From an uncultured bacterium (GTDB lineage Bacteria > Armatimonadota > UBA5829 > DSUL01), in assembly GCA_937967775.1 (NCBI GenBank), contig CALCJH010000366.1, positions 1-5,675 of the forward strand: a stretch of 5,675 nt of DNA, written 5' to 3'. The notes below the pieces were generated by a model, which saw nothing but the letters and a program-made list of their open reading frames with translations, searched no databases and was not told the origin of the DNA. A program made the position numbers and the translations under genes. Below are positions 1-4,742 of the stretch, one piece after another. The stretch's first letter is position 1; each line of letters opens with the position of its first letter.

Positions 1-23
1 ATCAGGAAAGGATACAGACGCAA

Positions 24-350
24 ATGTCGAGCGCAGTTGCTGTGAGTGAGGCCACGTTCGAGCAGGAAGTGCTGAAGTCCGATGTCCCCGTTGTGGTGGA
101 CTTCTGGGCGCCCTGGTGCGGCCCCTGCCGTCAGATCGCGCCCATGTTGGATCAGCTGGCTCAGGAATACGCGGGCAAGGTGAAGATCGTGAAGGTCAAC
201 GTGGACGACGAACGGTCTCTCGCTATCAAATACGGTGTTATGAGCATTCCCACGCTGATCTTCTTCAAGCAGGGCAGCGCCGTGGATCAGACGGTGGGCG
301 TCCTGCCGAAGGATCACCTGACGCGGAAGCTGGAGGCCCTGCTGAACTAG
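24..350 (+). CDS. trxA: Thioredoxin
   Basis: A 108-residue classical thioredoxin, a cytoplasmic dithiol-disulfide oxidoreductase that is reduced by thioredoxin reductase and reduces protein disulfides. Visible hallmarks are the WCGPC active site (W31, C32, C35), the buried acid D26 in VDFWA, K57, the cis-proline P76 in SIPT, G84 and G92. These positions carry the same numbers as in Escherichia coli TrxA, so the protein is full length with a single domain and no signal peptide. The start is ATG with a purine-rich AGGAAAGG at 4-11, about 12 nt upstream, which is slightly far but the only good candidate. The N-terminal ATFEQEVLKS segment fits the family, supporting this start. The promoter lies outside the window. 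The gene ends in TAG and is followed by an intrinsic terminator, so it is probably the last or only gene of its transcript. It converges with the sugar kinase gene. Confidence 0.97.
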   Translation: MSSAVAVSEATFEQEVLKSDVPVVVDFWAPWCGPCRQIAPMLDQLAQEYAGKVKIVKVNVDDERSLAIKYGVMSIPTLIFFKQGSAVDQTVGVLPKDHLTRKLEALLN

Positions 351-377
351 GCCGGCGCTAAAGGACCAGACCGATGC

Positions 378-411
378 GGGACGCGCTGCTCGGCGCGTCC
401 CTTCGCTTTTT
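378..411 (+). terminator. Intrinsic terminator after trxA
   Basis: A perfect 9-bp GC-rich stem (GGGACGCGC at 378-386 with GCGCGTCCC at 393-401) closes a 6-nt loop and is followed by TTCGC and five T (407-411). It begins 27 nt after the trxA stop codon. The T run is offset by 5 nt from the stem, so termination may be less than maximal. An outer GGACCA (363-368) can pair with TGGTCC (414-419) around the whole structure. On the - strand no T run follows the stem, so it would not be a strong terminator for the converging kinase gene. Confidence 0.8.
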
Positions 412-423
412 CATGGTCCCCGG

Positions 424-1326
424 TCAGGCGTCCTGCCCCGTGAGAAAGGAGCGCACCTCCGCGGCGCGGGGGAAGGCGGCCGGTCCACCCCGGCGGGAAG
501 CTTTCAACGCCGCACAGGCGCTGGATGTGCGAATGCGCTCCTCCAGATCCACTCCTGCAGCAAGAAGAGCGGCGTAGGTCCCGTGAAAACAGTCGCCGCA
601 GCCGGTGCTGTCCACGACGTCCACCGGGAATGCGGAGAAGCGCAGGGCTCGCTTCGGATCGGAGCCCTCGGCCACCGCACACCCTTCGGATCCACACGTG
701 ACCACTGCTGCATCTCTGCCGGAAGCGAGGGCGGATGCGGCATTCTTGGCGTTATCCTCCCCGGTTATCTCGAAGGCAAGCCGAAGCGGAACGATGAGAT
801 GGTCCACGAGTCCCAGCAACTCAGCCGCCCCGGGCTCATCCAGCCGTTCGATGTCCCCCACCACAGGAATTCCCGCCTGTCTCGCAATCCGCGCAGCTCG
901 GATCTGGCCTTCGATCCCTGTATGGTCCACCAGAAGGACCCGCGCCTGGCGGATGTAATCCTCCGGCGGCCCATCCGCGCTTGCCCCTCGCCGGCGGGGT
1001 GCGTGGGAGAGCACTGTCCGATCCCCCTTTACAAGAAGAATCACGGATTCGGAAGGACCTGCGTCCGCCCGCCGGACCACCCGCGAGGTATCCACTCCCT
1101 CAGTCTGAAGAAACGACTCGACGAACCGCGAGGCCTCGTCACTCCCCAGCATGCCGGCATAAGCGACGCTGGCACCCATTCTGCGCGCGGCTACCAGGGC
1201 ACCCAGCGTCAGCCCGCCGGGCCGCCGCTCACGGAAAAGCAAGCGGACCTTGCTGCCCGGAATCGGAAACTCTGCCAGCTCGAGCACATCATCCAGCGAT
1301 ACGGCGCCCAGCCCCAGAACATCCAC
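424..1326 (-). CDS. PfkB-family carbohydrate kinase (ribokinase-like)
   Basis: A 300-residue cytoplasmic sugar kinase of the PfkB/ribokinase family, which transfers the ATP gamma-phosphate to a sugar or nucleoside hydroxyl. The second family signature is clear at residues 239-249 (DSTGCGDCFHG), with D245 as the expected catalytic base and the GCGD stretch forming the anion hole. The first signature lies at 37-51 (GGLTLGALVAARRMG), where the usual GGxxxN has Gly42 in place of Asn. Residue 244 of the usual GAGD motif is preceded by Cys (C243) instead of Ala. The N-terminal VLGLGAVSLDDVL strand is typical. Length matches the family. The start is GTG, chosen because GGAGGAG (1333-1339) sits 6 nt upstream; the stop is TGA. 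The substrate cannot be read from sequence: ribokinase, fructokinase or sulfofructose-kinase-like activities are all possible. It lies downstream of a terminator with only about 34 nt in between, and I see no convincing promoter of its own, so it may depend on read-through. Confidence 0.88.
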   Translation of the reverse strand: MDVLGLGAVSLDDVLELAEFPIPGSKVRLLFRERRPGGLTLGALVAARRMGASVAYAGMLGSDEASRFVESFLQTEGVDTSRVVRRADAGPSESVILLVKGDRTVLSHAPRRRGASADGPPEDYIRQARVLLVDHTGIEGQIRAARIARQAGIPVVGDIERLDEPGAAELLGLVDHLIVPLRLAFEITGEDNAKNAASALASGRDAAVVTCGSEGCAVAEGSDPKRALRFSAFPVDVVDSTGCGDCFHGTYAALLAAGVDLEERIRTSSACAALKASRRGGPAAFPRAAEVRSFLTGQDA

Positions 1327-1332
1327 CCGTCA

Positions 1333-1339
1333 CTCCTCC
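1333..1339 (-). promoter_or_regulatory. Shine-Dalgarno of the sugar kinase (decides a GTG start)
   Basis: GGAGGAG on the - strand, separated by 6 nt (TGACGG) from the GTG at 1326-1324. There is no ATG at a comparable place in this frame, and the protein begins immediately with the conserved first beta strand, so the site fixes the non-ATG start. Confidence 0.8.
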
Positions 1340-1360
1340 GCCACCGCCTTTGTAGCGCGC

Positions 1361-1388
1361 GAAAAAGCCCGGCTGCACGGGCCGGGCT
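1361..1388 (-). terminator. Intrinsic terminator after the small secreted protein gene
   Basis: On the - strand an 8-bp stem (AGCCCGGC with GCCGGGCT, + positions 1381-1388 and 1366-1373) closes a 7-nt loop and runs directly into TTTTTC (1366-1361). It begins 34 nt past the stop codon of the gene at 1423-1872. The immediate T run makes it a textbook Rho-independent terminator. Because it sits just upstream of the kinase Shine-Dalgarno, it may also limit transcription into that gene. Confidence 0.88.
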
Positions 1389-1422
1389 CCCAGAAGCCGT
1401 ACTCTCATAGCGCGATTGATGA

Positions 1423-1872
1423 CTAGAGCCTCACGTCAATGATAGCACTCACCCCAACGGCCTTCACACGGCTCACATTGGTCACATTGATGCTGTCCAC
1501 CGGGATAAGCGGCCGGACGCGGAACGTGCGGCCAGAGAAGTTCGCCTCCAGCTGAGCGACCGCCTTGCACTGCTCCACCTGATCGCGCGGACCCGTAACC
1601 TGCGCGGCCCCGAGATATGTTCCACTCCCCAGGCTGAGGATTGGAACCACTTTGGTGGCCTGGTCCGCGGCCAACTTCTTGTTCCCTGTGAGGTCGTTGA
1701 TGAACTTGTCCAGTTGCCCGCCAAACTGCGTCACCAGGACGGCGATCCCTCCGGCCTTGATCACGCTCCCAAGGTCCAGGGCGGCCACCCGTCCGGGCGC
1801 GCTCAAGGCGACAGCCAGAACGATCGCCAGCGACATTGTCGCTATTTTGAGTGCCATTGCTTTTCTGCGCAT
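1423..1872 (-). CDS. Small secreted protein of unknown function
   Basis: About 149 residues. The N-terminus reads as a Sec signal peptide: basic MRRKAMALK, hydrophobic IATMSLAIVLAVALSA, then PGRVAA before LD, a plausible signal peptidase I site after VAA. The mature part, about 115-120 residues, is rich in Val, Ile and Gly, has two Cys at most, and holds segments such as FGGQLDKFINDLTG, ATKVVPILSLGSG and YLGAAQVTGP. There is no transmembrane helix after the signal and no catalytic motif. I recall similar small exported proteins in other bacteria, without an assigned function, and cannot name a family. Three in-frame ATGs exist (1887, 1872, 1857); I prefer 1872 because GAGGT lies 8 nt upstream, while 1887 has only GGAAAG directly against it. 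An exported or periplasmic location is inferred. The gene stands between two terminators on its own strand, so it is probably monocistronic, yet I see no clear promoter in 1873-1945. Confidence 0.75.
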   Translation of the reverse strand: MRRKAMALKIATMSLAIVLAVALSAPGRVAALDLGSVIKAGGIAVLVTQFGGQLDKFINDLTGNKKLAADQATKVVPILSLGSGTYLGAAQVTGPRDQVEQCKAVAQLEANFSGRTFRVRPLIPVDSINVTNVSRVKAVGVSAIIDVRL

Positions 1873-1945
1873 TTCCCGATACCTCATCTTTCCGCCCGGA
1901 CCGGCCTCCAGGCAGCTTCTGAATTCTTAGACGGACCCTCAAGTG

Positions 1946-1985
1946 AAAAAGGGACCCGGACTCACTGGCGAGCCGTCCGGGCCCC
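1946..1985 (-). terminator. Intrinsic terminator after the SLH-porin gene
   Basis: On the - strand an 11-bp stem with one G-T wobble (GGGGCCCGGAC, + 1985-1975, with GTCCGGGTCCC, + 1961-1951) closes a 13-nt loop and is followed by TTTTT (1950-1946). Two A before the stem can also pair with the first T residues. It begins 37 nt past the TAA of the porin gene. This is the strongest terminator in the window, fitting a highly transcribed gene. Confidence 0.9.
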
Positions 1986-2022
1986 TTCAGTCTATACCGC
2001 TACGGCCAGGTGCCGCAGGGAC

Positions 2023-3888
2023 TTAGAAGTCCATGGACACCTGAGCGACCGCCACGGCTCCCTTCGCCTCATTGGCGCCGTACGGAAGAACCCTGCCCTT
2101 ACCGTCGAAGTCAATGATCTGATAGAGGAGCTTCAGGCGGGTGTTCTCAGCAAGGGCCTGGCGATAAGTGAACGTGTAGTAGTTCTCGGCCGGAGAAGCA
2201 CCCACGGCCGGGTCCCACTTGACCCATTCACCCTCGAAGCCCAGCGCACCCTTCGCCCCCACAGGGATGGACACGGCAGCCTTGTACTGCTGCAGCTTGT
2301 CATCAGCCCCCAGCGGGAGCGCTGCCAGAGCGCTGGTATTCCTGCGGCCCTGATTCTGGACTCCCTCATACCAGGCACCGTAGGCCGTCACGCCGATCTT
2401 GCCAAAGGCATAGGCCAGCCCGACGGACGGACCCTCGATGTTGACCGGGTTCTGCCAGCGACCCACGCGGGCCCAGTCGCCCGGAGCGCTGAAGTTCGGC
2501 TCAACACGCTTGTAGCCGACGTTCACGCCCAGACCGCCGATCGTGCCCGAGAGCTTGGCCTCCCAGGCCTTGTTGTCATCGTCAATCTTCACCGTGCCGG
2601 CAGGCGCGGTGGGATCAACGCTGGAGTCGGACTGGGTGTAGGCACCCGACAGCTCCCATCCGCCAAGCGGAAGCTTCACGTCCACGCCCCAGATGTCCGC
2701 CTGGTCGAAGTACTTGACTCCGCCCACGCGCTGCTCGCCGACGGCCAGATAGGTGGCGCCTATGTTCAGCTTGCCGACGTCGAACCCGAGGCGGACACCG
2801 GCGCTCTGCTCGGGCGACCGGAGTCCACCGGCCCCCATCGCGAACAGGCCACCCATTGGGGCAACGTTCGGACGGGCAGCATAGTTGTAGAGGCCGTTGT
2901 TGGAGCTGTTCTTGGCTGCGAACGCCAGAATGTTCACGGAGCCCCAGGTCCACTCAGCCTTGCCGCCGTCAACATAGTAGTTGCCGTCGTCCGTCTTCCA
3001 GTTGTCGGTGTAGGAGTCCACGTCGTACTTCGCCAGAGTCCACTTGGTGAACTGGATGGGGAAGCGGCCGACCGTGACATCAGCACCGAACACCGGCACG
3101 GTGCCATAGGCAAGGAACAGGTCCACATTGTCAACATCCGGAACTGCGAAGCGGCCGGTTGACGTCAGGGAGGTCACCGTGCCGTTCAGATAGTTCAGGT
3201 AGTTGCCAACAGTCAGAACCACCTTGGCCGTGGCGTTGCCATCAGCGTAGTTGAAGATGATGTCGGCGTCCCGCACGAAGTACAACGTATCCAGCAGGTT
3301 GTTGTCGTTGTTCAGCGGGCGACCATCGTAGTCGAAAACGCCGGCTGTGTTGTCGCTGTCCGCATACTCGCCGACCGCGAAGAAGGTCACCTTCGCGCCG
3401 ATCTTCAGCTTGCGGTGATAGTCCTCCAGAACCGCGACGCGCTCCTCAAGGCTCGCAACATCCCTCTTCAGGGCGTCCAGATCCACACCGATCTGAACCA
3501 GCTCATCCTTGAACTCGTTAATGAGCTTGTTCAGGTTCGAGAGATCCTGCCCCTCGGGCATCTTGATGCCCTTGACCGCGTCGTCGATCCACTGCTTGAT
3601 CTGAGCCTCGGACGGCCCGGTCGCTCCAGAGACCTTGGGAACCATATCCGCAATCACCGGAATGGCGCGGGAGATGGCCATCGCGAACTCGTAGCGAGTC
3701 ATCGCGCGCTTGCCACCGAACGTGCCATCCGGATAGCCGATGATGATCCCGTGGTCCTGAAGCTGGCTGACGGCCTCGTAGGCCCAGTGATCAATCGGGA
3801 CGTCGGCGAACGGGCCCTGAGCGAAGCTCGGAGCCGCCACCGCCAGCGTCAGACCGATCAGGGCTACGAACATAGCCTTCTTGGTCAT
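2023..3888 (-). CDS. SLH-domain outer-membrane porin (S-layer/OmpM/SlpA-like)
   Basis: A 621-residue envelope protein. A Sec signal peptide (MTKKAMFVALIGLTLAVAAPSFA) is followed by cleavage before Q24. Residues 26-75 form one SLH domain (FADVPIDHWAYEAV, then GIIIGYPDGTFGGKRAMTRYEFA), a module known to bind secondary cell-wall polymers or modified peptidoglycan. Residues about 115-160 form a coiled coil (LNKLINEFKDELVQIGVDLDALKRDV and onward), a likely periplasmic stalk. Residues about 161-621 alternate polar and aromatic positions with Gly/Asn/Asp turns, as in a beta-barrel, ending VSMDF; a C-terminal Phe is the usual BAM-recognition signal. The role is therefore outer-membrane channel and tether to peptidoglycan; solute specificity is unknown. 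The start at 3888 is fixed by AGGAGG 6 nt upstream and the signal peptide directly after it. The frame stays open upstream to 4212, but that extension crosses the promoter and is not coding. A strong promoter, long leader and strong terminator indicate an abundant, monocistronic product. Confidence 0.93.
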   Translation of the reverse strand: MTKKAMFVALIGLTLAVAAPSFAQGPFADVPIDHWAYEAVSQLQDHGIIIGYPDGTFGGKRAMTRYEFAMAISRAIPVIADMVPKVSGATGPSEAQIKQWIDDAVKGIKMPEGQDLSNLNKLINEFKDELVQIGVDLDALKRDVASLEERVAVLEDYHRKLKIGAKVTFFAVGEYADSDNTAGVFDYDGRPLNNDNNLLDTLYFVRDADIIFNYADGNATAKVVLTVGNYLNYLNGTVTSLTSTGRFAVPDVDNVDLFLAYGTVPVFGADVTVGRFPIQFTKWTLAKYDVDSYTDNWKTDDGNYYVDGGKAEWTWGSVNILAFAAKNSSNNGLYNYAARPNVAPMGGLFAMGAGGLRSPEQSAGVRLGFDVGKLNIGATYLAVGEQRVGGVKYFDQADIWGVDVKLPLGGWELSGAYTQSDSSVDPTAPAGTVKIDDDNKAWEAKLSGTIGGLGVNVGYKRVEPNFSAPGDWARVGRWQNPVNIEGPSVGLAYAFGKIGVTAYGAWYEGVQNQGRRNTSALAALPLGADDKLQQYKAAVSIPVGAKGALGFEGEWVKWDPAVGASPAENYYTFTYRQALAENTRLKLLYQIIDFDGKGRVLPYGANEAKGAVAVAQVSMDF

Positions 3889-3894
3889 TGCTTT

Positions 3895-3900
3895 CCTCCT
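3895..3900 (-). promoter_or_regulatory. Consensus Shine-Dalgarno of the SLH-porin
   Basis: AGGAGG with a 6-nt spacer (AAAGCA) before ATG 3888-3886. It decides the start against the longer open frame. The stop codon TAG of a 41-codon upstream ORF (3899-3901) overlaps the first bases of this site. Confidence 0.93.
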
Positions 3901-4024
3901 AGAATGACTTGACCAGCTCGCCCCCGCCACGGCCAAAAGCCGCGCGGAGGTCTCCAGGATACTGCGCATTCCAGGGAGGGTGAGGAGGCCATCTGCGGTC
4001 AGCCCGGCGGGTGACAGTGACCAT
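3899..4024 (-). CDS. Possible 41-residue upstream ORF abutting the porin
   Basis: ATG at 4024 opens a frame of 41 residues (begins MVTVTRRADRRWPPHPPW) that stops at TAG overlapping the porin AGGAGG. Its own ribosome site is poor (AGGA only 3 nt from the ATG). The product is rich in Arg, Pro and Gly with no recognisable domain, as expected for GC-rich non-coding sequence. The position of the stop is suggestive of translational coupling, but random open frames of this size are common at this base composition. Confidence 0.2.
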   Translation of the reverse strand: MVTVTRRADRRWPPHPPWNAQYPGDLRAAFGRGGGELVKSF

Positions 4025-4037
4025 GTTTCCTGTTCAC
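3999..4037 (-). CDS. Possible 12-residue leader peptide in the porin leader
   Basis: GTG at 4037 is preceded at 8 nt by GGAGGA (+ 4046-4051), an excellent Shine-Dalgarno, and the frame reads MNRKHGHCHPPG before TGA. The Shine-Dalgarno lies in the 3' arm of the hairpin 4042-4066. The peptide contains HGHCH and ends PPG, a sequence known to slow ribosomes in the absence of EF-P. Whether it is translated is unknown; 12 codons can arise by chance. Speculative. Confidence 0.25.
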   Translation of the reverse strand: MNRKHGHCHPPG

Positions 4038-4041
4038 CCCG

Positions 4042-4066
4042 CCAGTCCTCCCGCAAGAGGAGCTGG
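4042..4066 (-). promoter_or_regulatory. Leader hairpin sequestering a Shine-Dalgarno-like GGAGGA
   Basis: In the - strand RNA, CCAG-C-UCCUC pairs with GAGGA-CUGG around a 6-nt loop: 9 pairs with a single bulged C. Its 3' arm contains the GGAGGA that would serve the mini-ORF starting at 4037. No T run follows, so it is not a terminator. Confidence 0.45.
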
Positions 4067-4100
4067 ACCGCACCTTCCCTAGCGCGCTCTCGCCGCCCCT

Positions 4101-4116
4101 GCCGGACTTCTCCGGC
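4101..4116 (-). promoter_or_regulatory. Leader hairpin with GAAG tetraloop
   Basis: A perfect 6-bp stem, GCCGGA with TCCGGC, closed by GAAG on the - strand. It lies about 60-75 nt into the porin leader. It is stable and compact, but its function is unknown. Confidence 0.4.
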
Positions 4117-4147
4117 GCCACACCGCTGCTCGCCTCTACGGCCGCGG

Positions 4148-4166
4148 CGCCCGTCCAGGACGGGCG
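4148..4166 (-). repeat. Perfect 19-nt palindrome just downstream of the porin transcription start
   Basis: CGCCCGTCC, one central base, GGACGGGCG: 9-base arms with full symmetry centred on 4157. The inferred transcription start is near 4177, so the site covers roughly +12 to +30. It could be an operator for a dimeric regulator that blocks the promoter, or a 5'-end mRNA hairpin that protects the transcript (the RNA would form a 7-bp stem with a 5-nt loop). The sequence alone does not decide. Confidence 0.55.
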
Positions 4167-4183
4167 GCACATCCTGCCCGCGT

Positions 4184-4212
4184 ATGATAGCCGCTTGCGT
4201 CAGAATTGTCAA
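4184..4212 (-). promoter_or_regulatory. Sigma70-type promoter of the SLH-porin
   Basis: On the - strand TTGACA (+ 4212-4207) is a perfect -35 hexamer, followed after 17 nt by TATCAT (+ 4189-4184), which differs from TATAAT at one base. Spacing is optimal. The inferred start is near 4177, and the -10 to start interval is GC-rich (ACGCGGG), a feature associated with stringent or growth-rate control in well-studied bacteria. It lies 111 nt downstream of the nuclease stop codon, giving the porin its own transcript. Confidence 0.88.
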
Positions 4213-4233
4213 CAGATCAAGGCGGCTTCAACA

Positions 4234-4273
4234 CGCAGGCAACAAACTGTTGCACTGCGGGGCTCAAACCCCG
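4234..4273. repeat. Two adjacent inverted repeats upstream of the porin promoter
   Basis: First repeat (4234-4259): CGCAG-GCAACA, 3-nt loop, TGTTGC-A-CTGCG, giving 11 pairs with one bulged A. Second repeat (4258-4273): CGGGG, 6-nt loop, CCCCG. The two overlap by two bases. They lie 50-89 nt after the nuclease stop codon and directly upstream of the porin -35. They may terminate or stabilise the 3' end of the nuclease mRNA, although no T run follows, or bind a regulator of the porin. Confidence 0.45.
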
Positions 4274-4322
4274 TACTTTCCACAGGCATTTATTCCGCTT
4301 TTTAGCGATTTCTAACCTGCAG

Positions 4323-4742
4323 TCAGCCGGAATCTTCGCATTGTTTGAGCCACCGCTCCGCCAGCACCACCGCCGCCCAGTCATCCACCGGCTCCGACGG
4401 CGCCAGCATTCCACCGGGGATTAGACGCCGGATTCCGCGCGGGGGATTCTCCCGGAAGTACCTTTTTCTGGCGTCCAGGGAGCTGAACTGCTCGTCAACC
4501 AGCACCACATCCGGCATCCCTTCGCGCGCCCTCAGAACCTTCGCCAGCTTCCTCCCGTTGGTGCCCCCGCCCACAAGCACCCTCTCGGCAGCCGTAGAGG
4601 TGAGCATCTGCTCCACCGTGCGCACCAGATCCTGAGTGTCGCAGATGGTCCGGGCGAGCACCCCCTGCCGGGAGACTGCGGCCACTCCGCACTTGGCCCG
4701 TCCTGGATCCACCGCGATGACCGTCAGCGCGTCTTCCGTCAC
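4323..4742 (-). CDS. RuvC/YqgF-fold (RNase H-like) nuclease family protein
   Basis: A 139-residue protein of the RNase H-like fold related to YqgF/RuvX and RuvC, enzymes acting in pre-16S rRNA processing or Holliday-junction resolution. The first strand carries the acid D12 in AVDPGRAKCGVA. A second acid lies in the central motif VDEQFSSLDARKRYF (E84), and a third in PVDDWAAVVLAERWL (D120, D121), the spacing and order expected for the metal-binding triad. The segment RYFRENPPRGIRRLIPGGM, between them, resembles the version found beside DUF3084 genes in Cyanobacteria rather than standard YqgF. The start is GTG at 4742; its first four bases GTGA contain the TGA of the upstream gene, so translation is probably coupled. 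The only other ribosome cue is a weak AGAAAAG directly adjacent. Exact substrate is not known. It is followed by the porin promoter region with no clear intrinsic terminator. Confidence 0.85.
   Translation of the reverse strand: MTEDALTVIAVDPGRAKCGVAAVSRQGVLARTICDTQDLVRTVEQMLTSTAAERVLVGGGTNGRKLAKVLRAREGMPDVVLVDEQFSSLDARKRYFRENPPRGIRRLIPGGMLAPSEPVDDWAAVVLAERWLKQCEDSG

Larger units (their letters stand above)
3889..4322 (-). other. Non-coding region: porin promoter, long 5' leader and upstream inverted repeats
   Basis: This 434-base stretch separates the nuclease gene from the porin. Reading on the - strand from 4322: an A/T-richer segment with two inverted repeats (4234-4273); the promoter (4184-4212); then a leader of about 289 nt from the inferred start near 4177 to the porin ATG. 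The leader holds a perfect palindrome (4148-4166), a GAAG-loop hairpin (4101-4116), a 9-bp hairpin with a bulge (4042-4066), a weaker stem with a TTTTG loop (about 3932-3949), and two short ORF candidates. I do not recognise a named riboswitch or a known ncRNA here. No T-run intrinsic terminator for the nuclease operon is visible. Confidence 0.75.

Noticed and set aside
363..419. Bidirectional terminator serving both trxA and the sugar kinase
   Set aside because: The stem is symmetrical, but only the + strand side has a T run after it; on the - strand the stem is followed by GCATCGG. Dual use is possible only weakly.
583..1410. Open frame of 275 codons on the + strand
   Set aside because: It is antisense to the sugar kinase, has no recognisable motif and unnatural composition, and runs through the terminator at 1361-1388.
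1423..1887. Start of the secreted protein at ATG 1887
   Set aside because: The Shine-Dalgarno-like bases abut that ATG, whereas ATG 1872 has GAGGT at 8 nt and gives a normal signal peptide n-region. The choice is probable but not certain.
1714..3162. Open frame of 482 codons on the + strand
   Set aside because: It lies antisense to the end of the secreted-protein gene, the terminator and most of the SLH-porin, shows no domain or signal, and is explained by GC-rich codon bias of the gene opposite.
3889..4177. Known riboswitch or tRNA in the long leader
   Set aside because: I looked for a cloverleaf and for familiar riboswitch cores and found none. The structures seen are simple hairpins.
3889..4212. 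In-frame upstream extension of the SLH-porin to a TTG at 4212
   Set aside because: The extension covers the -10 and -35 hexamers, has Arg/Gly-rich low-complexity sequence, and places a perfect signal peptide more than 100 residues inside the protein. The start at 3888 has a consensus Shine-Dalgarno.
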